Shown here: positions 7,839-15,019 of the stretch, one piece after another
Layout of the letters: each line of letters opens with the position of its first letter
Position numbering within the stretch: position 1 is the stretch's first letter
DNA from: Glycomyces salinus
GTDB lineage: Bacteria > Actinomycetota > Actinomycetes > Mycobacteriales > Micromonosporaceae
Length of the DNA stretch: 64,000 nucleotides
Assembly: GCF_016428645.1 (NCBI RefSeq)
Contig: NZ_JAELXW010000032.1
Span: forward strand, 1 to 64,000
Direction: 5' to 3'
Notes under the pieces: generated by a model
The model's database searches: none
What the model was told of the DNA's origin: nothing
Seen by the model: the letters and a program-made list of their open reading frames with translations, nothing else
Program-made: the position numbers and the translations under genes

Positions 7839-8147
7839 TCAGCGCTCCTCGAAGTCGTCGAACATGAGCTTGGAGTCCTCGTCGGACCCTTCGTAGTCGT
7901 CGGCGGCGTCGCGCACGGCACCGGCGATCTCGCGGAGGTTCGTCGCGAGCTTGCCGAGGATGCGGTCCTGCTCGGTGGCCCGGGCCGCCAGGATCGGCGG
8001 CATCCATTCGCAGAACGTGCCGTAGGCGTTGTCGGCGTGCGCGACCTCCTTCATCGCATCGCCGGCGAGTATGAACTCGTCGACCAGGTCGTCGATGTGG
8101 TTCGCATGCCCGCGCAGCATCTCCGGGTCGACGTCGAAGCCGTTCAC
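7839..8147 (-). CDS. Small helical ESX/WXG-like protein, first gene of the toxin operon
   Basis: 102 residues from GTG 8147, with GGAG at about 8 nt. Sequence FDVDPEMLRGHANHIDDLVDEF and RILGKLATNLREIAGAVRDAADDYEGSDEDS fits a two-helix protein of the ESX type (size ~100, C-terminal YxxxD/E-like tail DDYEGSDED). The gene heads a tight operon: gap of 1 nt to the WXG gene, then toxin and immunity genes. A SARP-type promoter (8232-8276) lies upstream. Confidence 0.6.
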   Translation of the reverse strand: MNGFDVDPEMLRGHANHIDDLVDEFILAGDAMKEVAHADNAYGTFCEWMPPILAARATEQDRILGKLATNLREIAGAVRDAADDYEGSDEDSKLMFDDFEER

Positions 8148-8184
8148 GCCGTGCTCTCCGATCAGTTCTCAGAAGACGAGCCGC

Positions 8185-8215
8185 CCGCCCGGAGAATCGG
8201 CGGTTCTCCGGGCGG
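8185..8215 (-). terminator. 12-bp perfect hairpin between 8335 gene and toxin operon
   Basis: Arms 8185-8196 and 8204-8215 (CCGCCCGGAGAA and complement), 7-nt loop. It could end transcripts of the membrane-protein gene at 8335. Because the predicted start site of the toxin operon (about 8225) is upstream of it, it also sits in that operon's 5' leader and could act as an attenuator. There is no long U-run, only UCGUCUUCU. Confidence 0.5.
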
Positions 8216-8231
8216 ACGCCTCTGCCGGACG

Positions 8232-8276
8232 AGTGTGCGGCAAGCCGGCATGGTTTCTGCACGGTTCATGCACGAG
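8232..8276 (-). promoter_or_regulatory. SARP-type promoter of the toxin operon
   Basis: On the + strand GCATGGT, GCACGGT and GCACGAG start at 8248, 8259 and 8270, an exact 11-bp period. On the minus strand the last repeat is followed by 10 nt and CACACT (8237-8232) as -10 candidate, the same geometry as at 3281, 8820 and 35521. Confidence 0.6.
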
Positions 8277-8334
8277 TCGGCGAACAGCCCTTGGGCTCTT
8301 TGCCATCGGGGAATTCGGCCGCCGACCGTTCGGC

Positions 8335-8775
8335 TCACCGCTCGGCGCCGCCGGGAGTGCACCAGGTCTTGAGCCGCCGGTTCAGCAGCAGCAGCACCGC
8401 CAGCGAACCGAGCAGGAGGTTCCGCCAGTCCGATCCGCTCGTACCCTGGGAGACCATCGAGGCCAGCGCCGCGGCGGCCAGGATCGCGTAGTAGAGGATC
8501 AGCACGATTCGCGCCCAGTTCTTGCCCCAGATCAGCGGGAACGACAGCGCGAAGATGAACCCGCCGAGCCCCACCGTCACCGCGGCGACGAGCATCAGCT
8601 CGCCCATGCTCTCCGGCACCTGCATCTCCTCCGGGGGAGACCCCGACAGCCCCAGGCACAGCAGAATGGCCACCAGCCCGGTCTGCACCCAGATCAGGGC
8701 CACGGCGCCCTTCCCCGCGCCGGGCATGTCCCGAAATCCGCGTGCCTCTTCCACTGCAGAAGGATCAGGATTCAC
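8335..8775 (-). CDS. Small four-helix membrane protein
   Basis: 146 residues from GTG 8775 (GGAG 6 nt upstream). Four hydrophobic segments: VALIWVQTGLVAILLCLGLS, LMLVAAVTVGLGGFIFALSF, WARIVLILYYAILAAAALAS and a last one near LLLGSLAVLLLL. The product shares layout and motifs (GKxxW/PWAR before the third helix) with the gene at 13784-14314, so they are a family. Four GCAC heptamers at 11-bp spacing precede it. No function known. Confidence 0.7.
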   Translation of the reverse strand: MNPDPSAVEEARGFRDMPGAGKGAVALIWVQTGLVAILLCLGLSGSPPEEMQVPESMGELMLVAAVTVGLGGFIFALSFPLIWGKNWARIVLILYYAILAAAALASMVSQGTSGSDWRNLLLGSLAVLLLLNRRLKTWCTPGGAER

Positions 8776-8803
8776 TCGCTGCTCCAATCCGATACTGCTT
8801 CTG

Positions 8804-8859
8804 ATGCTGTGGGACCGGCGCACGGAACGCGCACGAATCACGCACGGATACCGCACGAC
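8804..8859 (-). promoter_or_regulatory. SARP-type promoter with four GCAC heptamers
   Basis: GCACGGA, GCACGAA, GCACGGA, GCACGAC start at 8820, 8831, 8842 and 8853 on the + strand: four repeats, exact 11-bp period. On the minus strand TCCGTGC (8826-8820) is followed by 10 nt and CAGCAT (8809-8804). This is the clearest copy of the motif in the window; it drives the membrane-protein gene at 8775. Confidence 0.7.
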
Positions 8860-8933
8860 TGCTTCGATTGCGCGGGCCGAGCGTCGCCTCCTAAGTGGTC
8901 ACCGACCGAGACCTCGAGACCCTTCAGGGGAGT

Positions 8934-8977
8934 CGGGAGCGGATCGGGAGTGAACCGGTAGTGGCCTCGTCCAGGAT
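8934..8977 (+). promoter_or_regulatory. SARP-type promoter, CGGGAG repeat class
   Basis: CGGGAGC, CGGGAGT and CGGTAGT start at 8934, 8945 and 8956, exact 11-bp period, followed after 9 nt by CAGGAT (8972-8977) as -10 candidate. It precedes the secreted protein gene at 9009. The heptamer differs from the GCAC class and matches the repeats at 12468-12496. Confidence 0.6.
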
Positions 8978-9008
8978 CTGTATTCACCACGAACACGAAG
9001 GAGGCCGA

Positions 9009-9374
9009 ATGAAACTCTTCCATCGAACCCGCTTCAAGGAGCACTCGGAACAGGTCCCGGCTGCTGGGCGCCTGAAGCGGACGGCGGGCGCGATCCTCGC
9101 GGGCGCCGCCCTCGGCGCCGGGGTCCTTCTCGGCTCCCCCGCCTCAGCCCAACAAGTCGACGAGGGCGAGTTCGGCGCGGCGCATGCCGACTATTGCATC
9201 GTGTACCTGAACTCGGTGGGGTACACCACGGGGCCGCAGGCATGGGCCGGATGCGAGGCCGGAGCCCGAGGGGGATTCTGGAACAGGCTCGCCTGTGAAG
9301 GGCATCTTCAGGAATCCGGCGTCAGTTCCGTACACCGGCAAGAGGCCTGCTACCGGGCCGAGTACTACTGGTAG
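9009..9374 (+). CDS. Small secreted protein
   Basis: 121 residues from ATG 9009, with a strong ribosome site (GAAGGAGG). Signal peptide: basic start (HRTRFKEHSEQ, RLKRT), hydrophobic AGAILAGAALGAGVLL, cleavage after ASA near residue 46. The mature ~75 residues contain four cysteines (DYCIVY, AGCEAG, LACEGH, EACYRA), so two disulfides are likely. Ends 4 bp from the convergent SARP gene. The promoter carries CGGGAG repeats. Function unknown. Confidence 0.75.
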   Translation: MKLFHRTRFKEHSEQVPAAGRLKRTAGAILAGAALGAGVLLGSPASAQQVDEGEFGAAHADYCIVYLNSVGYTTGPQAWAGCEAGARGGFWNRLACEGHLQESGVSSVHRQEACYRAEYYW

Positions 9375-9378
9375 CCGT

Positions 9379-12300
9379 TCACGCCTCGGCATCCAGTTCG
9401 CGGGAGAGCGCCCGGGCCTCGGCATGCTCGGGCAGCTCCCGCACATCCACCAGGACCTGCAGAGCCTGGTCGACATGCTCGCGTGCGGTCGAGACGGCCC
9501 CGAGCCCGGCTTCGGCGCGAGCCATGGCGAGAAGGCTACGAGCTTGCCGGTGCGGGTATCCGAAGGACTCGAAGCCTCGGTACGCCTGCAGCGCGAACTC
9601 GCGCGCCGCGACGTGATCGGGCAGGCGCAGCGCGACCCTGGAGGCGTTGTCGAACGCCTCCAGTTGGAGTTCCGGGTCGTCTCCCCGGTTGATCTCCTCC
9701 AGCAGACTCCGGATCGCGTCCATGCCCTCCTCGGGGCGTCCGAGTTCACTCTCGACCTGCGCGAGGCGACATCGGGCCAGGAGCACTTCCGATTTCTGAC
9801 CGAGCTGATTGCTGAGTGCGATGCTCGACTCGAGCGCTTCCTTCGCCCGCTCGGGCTTCCCCGCGGCGAGCAGCATCTCTCCGGCCGACAGCCGCAGGTT
9901 GGCGCCGTAATGTGACTCGCCGAGGACTTCGAGAGCCTTCTCCGCGTCATCGAGTACTCGCTCAGCCTGGTCGAACTGCCCGGTCTGGCCGTACAAATCG
10001 ATCAATTGGCCCCAGGCGACGCTCGGCTCGCCGAGCTCGGCTGCCAGCTCCAGTGCTCCCAGCAGCGAAGTCTCGGCCTCATCGAACCGGCCGAGCCACT
10101 GCTGAATCTCCCCTAGGTTCGACGTGCACAACATCTGCAGGAGCTTGTCGCCTTGAGCGGTCGCGGCCATGAGTGCTTCACGGGTGTACGGTTCGGCCTC
10201 TCGCATTTTGCCGGCGTGGCAGAGGTTGGCTCCGTAATTGAGTCTGATCCTTCCCGAGTCGTCCCCGGTGCCGTGCTCGGCGATCAGGTCGATTGCGGCC
10301 TTGCCATGACGGGCGCCGGTCTCACGGTCGCCGGTGATGCTCGCGCAGGCGCCCGCCAAACTGTGCATCTGTGCCTGGCCCTCGATGTCCAGGTGCCGCT
10401 CAGCGTTCGCGAGCGCCAATTGCGCCGCCGCACCGATCTCGAATATACGAAATCCATCCATGAGAGAGAATCGCAGTGTGTTCGCCAGCCTCCAGATCCC
10501 GGGAGCGTCGCTCCAGGCCCGGCAGGCGTCGAGAACGTTGCCGAACTCCTCGCCGTCCCGGTTATCGATGTACCAGTCGATGCAGCGATCGACCAGGTGT
10601 GTTCGCTGCTCCTCGGAGAGCTCGGCCTTCGCGCGTTGTCGGGCATAGAGCTTCATCAGATCGTGGAATCGGAACCGTCCGGGCCGGTGGCACTCGAGCA
10701 GGTGGCCGCGGACGAGAGTCGACATCGCTCGATCCGTCTCGGCGGCTGAGGTCGCCATGATCGCTCGCGCCAGTCCGTCGGGGAAATCCTCCCCGGGAAC
10801 GAGCGCCAGTCTGAGGCACGTGCGGTGAGCCTCGGGCCCGAGCGCGGTGAGGGAGTGCTCGAACGCGGCAGCGACGGCGGCCTGCGGGTCGCCCTCGATC
10901 GACAGCAGGCCGATCCGGTGCTCCTCGGCCTCGAGCAACTCGATGAAATCGCCGGGGGAGTGATGCGGGTTCGAGGCGAGGTTGGTCCCGGCCAACCGCA
11001 GCGCCAGCGGTATGTAGCCGCATAGTTCGGCGAGGCGCGAGGTGTCTTCGCGATCGCCTCGGAGGCGATCGTCGCCGACCAGGGAGGAGAGAATCCGGAC
11101 CGAGGCGTCCCGATCCAGGGGCCCGATCCGGACCATCCGGGCCCCGTCGAGGGCGCAGAGCCCGGTCAGCTGGTTCCGGCTGGTGACGATGGCGGCACTG
11201 CCAGGGCCGCTCGGGACCAGTGGGCGGACCTGGGCCTCGTTGCGGGCGTTGTCGAGTACCACGAGCATCGAGCGGTCGGCCAGGAGCGACCGATACAGTG
11301 CCGCGGCCTCGGCGGGATCGGACGGGATCGATTCGGGCCGGTGGCCGAGCGTTCGGAGCATCGCTTGCAGGGCGGCGAGCGGTTCGAGTGGGGTTGCGGT
11401 GTCGAAGCCCCGCAAGTTGAGGTACAGCTGCCCGTCGGCGAACCGGCGTCGGTTGAGGCGTCCCCAGTGGATTGCCAAGGCGGTCTTGCCGATCCCGCCC
11501 GGTCCCGACAACAGGGCGACCGGAACATCAGAGGACGTCAGGATCTCGTCGAGGGTCTCGATCTCGACTCGGCGGCCAGTCAGCGGGCCGGTGTCGGCCG
11601 GCAGCTGTGCGGGAGGCGGCGGATTCGGCGAAGCGGAGGCGGCGTCCGGTGCGGGAAGGTCGTTGCCCAGGATCCGCCGGTGCAGCGACTGCAGCTCGTC
11701 GTCCGGGTCCAGACCCAGCTCGTCCGCCAGGCGAGCGCGGAGCTCGCCGTAGGTCTCAAGGGCTTCGGCGGTGCGCCCGGACCGGTGCAGCGCCGTCATC
11801 AGCTGCGCCACCGATCGCTGCCGGAAAGGATGCTCGGCGCACCGCTGCTGAAGTTCCGGCACGGTCTCGCCGTGCTCGCCGAGTGCCAACTTGAGATCGG
11901 CTCGACGCTCGGACAGCGACACCCGATGTTCCTTCAATCGACTGGCGATCGACTCGACCAGGCGGCCCGACAGTCCCGCGAGCGGCGCACCGCGCCACAA
12001 CGCGATGCCCGACTCGATTTCGTCAAGCGCCTCCCGGAGCCGGCCCTCCCGGCGGTGCTGCCGGGCGGCGTCCTCGTGCACCCGGCAGCGGGACAGGTCG
12101 AGCTCGTCGGGCGAGATACAGAGCCGGTACCCTTCGCCGACGGTGACGAGCCGGTCCCCGGCCGGTCCGAGCGTTCGACGCAGCGCGCTGACCGCCTTGT
12201 GGACCTGATGCCGCGCGGTCTCCGGAGGAGGGTCGTCCCACATCGCCGCGGCCAGACGCTCCGAGGGGACCACGGTGTCGGCCTGATCGAGCAGGACGGT

Positions 12301-12387
12301 CAGGACCCGCGGAAGGTGGCGCCCGGGAAGCGGCAGGCGGGCACCATCGTGCAGCACTTCGACGGGGCCGAGCAATCGGAATTCCAT
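9379..12387 (-). CDS. AfsR-like SARP transcriptional regulator (DBD-BTAD-NB-ARC-TPR)
   Basis: 1002 residues from ATG 12387 (GGAG 5 nt upstream; GTG 12390 possible). Order: OmpR-type winged helix (1-95, FRLLGPVEVLHDGARLPLPG ...), bacterial transcriptional activator domain (~100-245, DLSRCRVHEDAARQHRREGR, DELGLDPDDELQSLHRRILG), NTPase with Walker A GPGGIGKT near residue 296 and VLDNARNEAQVRPL as Walker B region, then a TPR-like array. This is the AfsR architecture: ATP-controlled activator that binds 11-bp-spaced heptamer repeats. It sits between the two promoters with CGGGAG repeats (8934, 12468), which suggests these are its own targets. Confidence 0.92.
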   Translation of the reverse strand: MEFRLLGPVEVLHDGARLPLPGRHLPRVLTVLLDQADTVVPSERLAAAMWDDPPPETARHQVHKAVSALRRTLGPAGDRLVTVGEGYRLCISPDELDLSRCRVHEDAARQHRREGRLREALDEIESGIALWRGAPLAGLSGRLVESIASRLKEHRVSLSERRADLKLALGEHGETVPELQQRCAEHPFRQRSVAQLMTALHRSGRTAEALETYGELRARLADELGLDPDDELQSLHRRILGNDLPAPDAASASPNPPPPAQLPADTGPLTGRRVEIETLDEILTSSDVPVALLSGPGGIGKTALAIHWGRLNRRRFADGQLYLNLRGFDTATPLEPLAALQAMLRTLGHRPESIPSDPAEAAALYRSLLADRSMLVVLDNARNEAQVRPLVPSGPGSAAIVTSRNQLTGLCALDGARMVRIGPLDRDASVRILSSLVGDDRLRGDREDTSRLAELCGYIPLALRLAGTNLASNPHHSPGDFIELLEAEEHRIGLLSIEGDPQAAVAAAFEHSLTALGPEAHRTCLRLALVPGEDFPDGLARAIMATSAAETDRAMSTLVRGHLLECHRPGRFRFHDLMKLYARQRAKAELSEEQRTHLVDRCIDWYIDNRDGEEFGNVLDACRAWSDAPGIWRLANTLRFSLMDGFRIFEIGAAAQLALANAERHLDIEGQAQMHSLAGACASITGDRETGARHGKAAIDLIAEHGTGDDSGRIRLNYGANLCHAGKMREAEPYTREALMAATAQGDKLLQMLCTSNLGEIQQWLGRFDEAETSLLGALELAAELGEPSVAWGQLIDLYGQTGQFDQAERVLDDAEKALEVLGESHYGANLRLSAGEMLLAAGKPERAKEALESSIALSNQLGQKSEVLLARCRLAQVESELGRPEEGMDAIRSLLEEINRGDDPELQLEAFDNASRVALRLPDHVAAREFALQAYRGFESFGYPHRQARSLLAMARAEAGLGAVSTAREHVDQALQVLVDVRELPEHAEARALSRELDAEA

Positions 12388-12467
12388 CACCGCTCCGAAG
12401 GTGGGGCCTGACAGTTGCGCTCGCGCTCAGTCTCGCACGTGCCGCCGACACGGGGGGTCCATCGAAC

Positions 12468-12513
12468 GGGGAGCCGAACGGGAGCGAACCGGGAGTCGGG
12501 CCCGCCAAAGTAT
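12468..12513 (+). promoter_or_regulatory. SARP-type promoter, CGGGAG repeat class
   Basis: GGGGAGC, CGGGAGC and CGGGAGT start at 12468, 12479 and 12490, exact 11-bp period, with AAGTAT (12508-12513) 11 nt later. It lies in the 167-bp gap between the divergent SARP gene (start 12387) and the secreted protein gene (start 12555), so it could serve both. Confidence 0.6.
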
Positions 12514-12554
12514 GAGCGAAGAGCACATCGAAGACCCGGAAAGGACGGATTCCC

Positions 12555-12830
12555 ATGAGAAAGCAACTGGCAGCCGCGGCGGTCATGGCGGCCGCCGCCG
12601 TGACGCTCGCCGCCGCCCCCGCAACCGCCCAGGCCGGTCCCGAGACGCAGACCTCGGCGGAGGCATCGGAGGTATCGGCCCTCGGCTGGAAGTACTACGG
12701 CGCCTATTCCAGCCTGTCGCGCTGCTACAACGTAGGCGCCAGCCACGGCTGGTCCGATTTCGTGTGCGTGGAGGACTACCGGGACGGCCGCTGGGTCTAC
12801 GAGTTGTACTACTGGGTCTACCCCGTCTAG
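12555..12830 (+). CDS. Small secreted protein divergent from the SARP gene
   Basis: 91 residues with RBS (GGAAAGGA) and a clear signal peptide (MRKQLAAAAVMAAAAVTLAA, cleavage about TAQA). Mature part ~60 residues, aromatic-rich: LGWKYYGAYSSLSRCYNVGA, GWSDFVCVEDY, VYELYYWVYPV, with two cysteines. No family recognised. Followed by a perfect hairpin at 12849-12883. Confidence 0.75.
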   Translation: MRKQLAAAAVMAAAAVTLAAAPATAQAGPETQTSAEASEVSALGWKYYGAYSSLSRCYNVGASHGWSDFVCVEDYRDGRWVYELYYWVYPV

Positions 12831-12848
12831 CGGACGGCGGGCACGGGT

Positions 12849-12883
12849 CCCCGGGCGTCCGATGCGATGAGCGACGCCCGGGG
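12849..12883 (+). terminator. Terminator hairpin after the secreted protein gene
   Basis: 11-bp perfect arms 12849-12859 and 12873-12883 (CCCCGGGCGTC and complement) with a 13-nt loop, 19 nt after the stop at 12830. No U-run, as is common in high-GC actinomycetes. Confidence 0.55.
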
Positions 12884-13039
12884 GCGGTGGGACCTGGACG
12901 GTGCTACCGATAGGCCCGCAACGAGTGCCGCAGTCCCCCGTGGCGCAGTCGCGGCCCGCCCCTTCCAGTCTCTGCGCCTGAGATTGCGCCGAGTTCCTAT
13001 ATTGACCGGGACCGGTCGCCGAAGCCTGGAGTCCTCCGA

Positions 13040-13750
13040 ATGTCGTACCTTCCGCCCGCCCCGGGGCAGGACCCGAACACCCGGCTCCGACCGCCGAGCC
13101 GGAATCTGTGGCTCGTCGGTGGCGCGACCGTGGCATCGGTGGCGATCGTATTGACGACGATCCTGGTCATCACCCATCTGACCGCGGGCGGCACCGACGA
13201 CGTCGCCGGGGGAGGCGAGAGCGGGCCAGACGACGCTCAGAGCGAGGACACCTCGGAATCCGGGAGCGGGTCCGGCGAATCGGCGGGGTTCTCCGAGGAG
13301 ACCTGCGCGGCATTCGACCTCACGGTGTTCGAGGAGACGTTCGGCTCCGCGCACGATCCGGCGGCCGACTACACCGCTGCCAGCTCCGGCGAAGGATACT
13401 CGTCCTTGAGTTGCGAGTTCGCGACTGAAGACGCCGATGAAGTGAGCGTCTACGCATACGGTTGGCAGGATTCGGAGACACCCGCGAGTGCGCTGGAAGT
13501 CTCACGCGAAGGATTCGAGGACAGCCCGGATTTCGCGGTCACCGATCTGGTGGGATTCGGCGACGCCGGATACCGAACCGTCTACGAATCCACTTATTCC
13601 GTCCAGGTCGAATACCATTTCGTCCGAGGCGCCCTCGAAGTCAAGGCTTCGACCAGCGTCCCAAAGGAGGACCTCTCCGCCGAGGACGCGGCGGCGATAC
13701 TCACCGACATCAGCGAGCAAACGGTGCCCCTACTCGAGGACCACGTCTGA
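13040..13750 (+). CDS. Membrane-anchored extracellular protein, DUF3558-like
   Basis: 236 residues. Short proline-rich cytoplasmic start (SYLPPAPGQDPNTRLRPPSR), one transmembrane helix (ATVASVAIVLTTILVITHL, ~30-50), Gly/Ser/Asp/Glu-rich linker, then an extracellular domain with two cysteines (EETCAAFDLTVF, LSCEFATE). The layout, with a cysteine at each end of the first strand pair, resembles actinomycete DUF3558/sensor-type lipoproteins. The protein at 33282-34142 has the same plan. RBS GGAG precedes ATG. Function unknown. Confidence 0.65.
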   Translation: MSYLPPAPGQDPNTRLRPPSRNLWLVGGATVASVAIVLTTILVITHLTAGGTDDVAGGGESGPDDAQSEDTSESGSGSGESAGFSEETCAAFDLTVFEETFGSAHDPAADYTAASSGEGYSSLSCEFATEDADEVSVYAYGWQDSETPASALEVSREGFEDSPDFAVTDLVGFGDAGYRTVYESTYSVQVEYHFVRGALEVKASTSVPKEDLSAEDAAAILTDISEQTVPLLEDHV

Positions 13751-13783
13751 GGACGGCTTCGCCCGCAACGGCACCCCCGGACA

Positions 13784-14314
13784 CTACCGCCTGTTTCGGC
13801 ACCAGTGCCGCATCTCCCGGGTGCGGACCAGCCCGATCAGCGTCGCGGCTGTCAGCATCCCGGGACTCGAACCGATGATGACCGCATTGGTCAGGACGGG
13901 ATTGGCCGTCGTCGTGGCCACGACGAGCCAGGTCGCGACGCCGAAGGCCATGCCGACGACCTCGAACACGACCAAAGCCCTTCTCGCCCACGGCCTACCG
14001 GCGGCGATCTCGTAGGACAGCAGCGTCCGGAAGAACGTCGCCCCCATCAGCCCCACGAAGAACGACACCACGAGCGCTTGAACTTCTACATGCTCGGAGA
14101 GGTTCGCCTGGATCTGGATCCACGAGTCCCGGGCACTGCTCAATCCCGCCAGCGACTCGTAACCCAGGCCCGTGCAGCAGAGCAGTCCGAGCAGCGCCTG
14201 CGCCCGCAGGATCACCACGGCCGCCTTGCCTTCGGGCGGCATGTCACTGAAGCCCTTGCGATATGCCGGGGATCGCTCGGCTCTTGCGGGTTCTGCGTCC
14301 GTTGGTCTTGTCAT
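13784..14314 (-). CDS. Four-helix membrane protein, related to the gene at 8335
   Basis: 176 residues from ATG 14314 (RBS GGTAGGG). Hydrophobic segments: AAVVILRAQALLGLLCCTGL, VQALVVSFFVGLMGATFFRT, WARRALVVFEVVGMAFGVAT and ANPVLTNAVIIGSSPGMLTA. The pair 'FSDMPPEGKAAVVI' here and 'FRDMPGAGKGAVAL' in the 8775 gene product, and PWARR/NWARI before the third helix, show a common origin. No SARP-type repeats are seen upstream of this copy. Confidence 0.7.
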   Translation of the reverse strand: MTRPTDAEPARAERSPAYRKGFSDMPPEGKAAVVILRAQALLGLLCCTGLGYESLAGLSSARDSWIQIQANLSEHVEVQALVVSFFVGLMGATFFRTLLSYEIAAGRPWARRALVVFEVVGMAFGVATWLVVATTTANPVLTNAVIIGSSPGMLTAATLIGLVRTREMRHWCRNRR

Positions 14315-14412
14315 GGGCCCTACCAAACGCTCGGCACCACTTGTGTCCCAAGCGTAGTGACGACCACCGACAATTTCAGTCGCCGAACCGACTGCGGCCA
14401 TTCGGGCCCGTC

Positions 14413-14418
14413 TAGAAT
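14413..14418 (+). promoter_or_regulatory. -10 box TAGAAT of a leaderless gene
   Basis: TAGAAT is followed by exactly 6 nt and the GTG at 14425, so transcription would begin at or near the start codon. The same TAnnnT-N6-start arrangement occurs at 28293, 38611 and 42812. Confidence 0.55.
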
Positions 14419-14424
14419 CAGCGC

Positions 14425-14970
14425 GTGATGACTTCCCGAGCATTCCGTAAGTGGCACATGGTAACCGGTGCGATGCTCACGGTCGTTGCCGTGGCCGGTT
14501 GCGGCGCCGACGCGGAGCCGGATGCCGAGACCTCGGCGCAGCCTTCCGACGTCGTCGTCACCACCGCCGCCTCCCCTACGCCCTCTCCCGACCCCGCTCC
14601 CACGACCTCGGAAGCTTCGGAGGGGTCGGACGCCAGCGGCCACGAGCCATGCGGCGACGGCGCATGCGAGGTTTCTTTCGCCGGTTCGGTCGAGTTCCCC
14701 ATCACCGGCGCCGACGGCGAATGGACGGTCGCGGCCGCAGTCGAAGAGAACGGCGTCATGGTGGACCTGACCGAACCGACCGGCATGGGCGGTGGCGGCG
14801 GCCTGCTTCACCACGCCGATTGCACCCTGGTCGTCCGCGCCGACGGCGGCGGAAGCCTCTCATGCGCCGAGAACGGCGAAGCCCCGCCGGAACCCGAGCC
14901 CGGCGGGGCCGTCGTGCACTTGGCGGAGTTGAACGGGGAGGACGCGACCATCAAGGCGGCCTTGGGCTGA
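14425..14970 (+). CDS. Putative lipoprotein
   Basis: 181 residues from GTG 14425 (ATG 14428 next codon). Signal region with lipobox VAGC (VTGAMLTVVAVAGC), then a Thr/Pro/Ser-rich linker (TTAASPTPSPDPAPTTSEAS) and a ~110-residue beta-rich domain with cysteine pairs (HEPCGDGACEV, HHADCTLVV, LSCAENGE). Probably lipid-anchored outside the cell. The start is supported by the -10 box 6 nt upstream (leaderless). Converges on the nuclease gene at 15020. Confidence 0.7.
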   Translation: MMTSRAFRKWHMVTGAMLTVVAVAGCGADAEPDAETSAQPSDVVVTTAASPTPSPDPAPTTSEASEGSDASGHEPCGDGACEVSFAGSVEFPITGADGEWTVAAAVEENGVMVDLTEPTGMGGGGGLLHHADCTLVVRADGGGSLSCAENGEAPPEPEPGGAVVHLAELNGEDATIKAALG

Positions 14971-15019
14971 CGGTCCGGTCGGCCTTGAATTCCGAAGACG
15001 GTGATGACGCCGTCGACCC

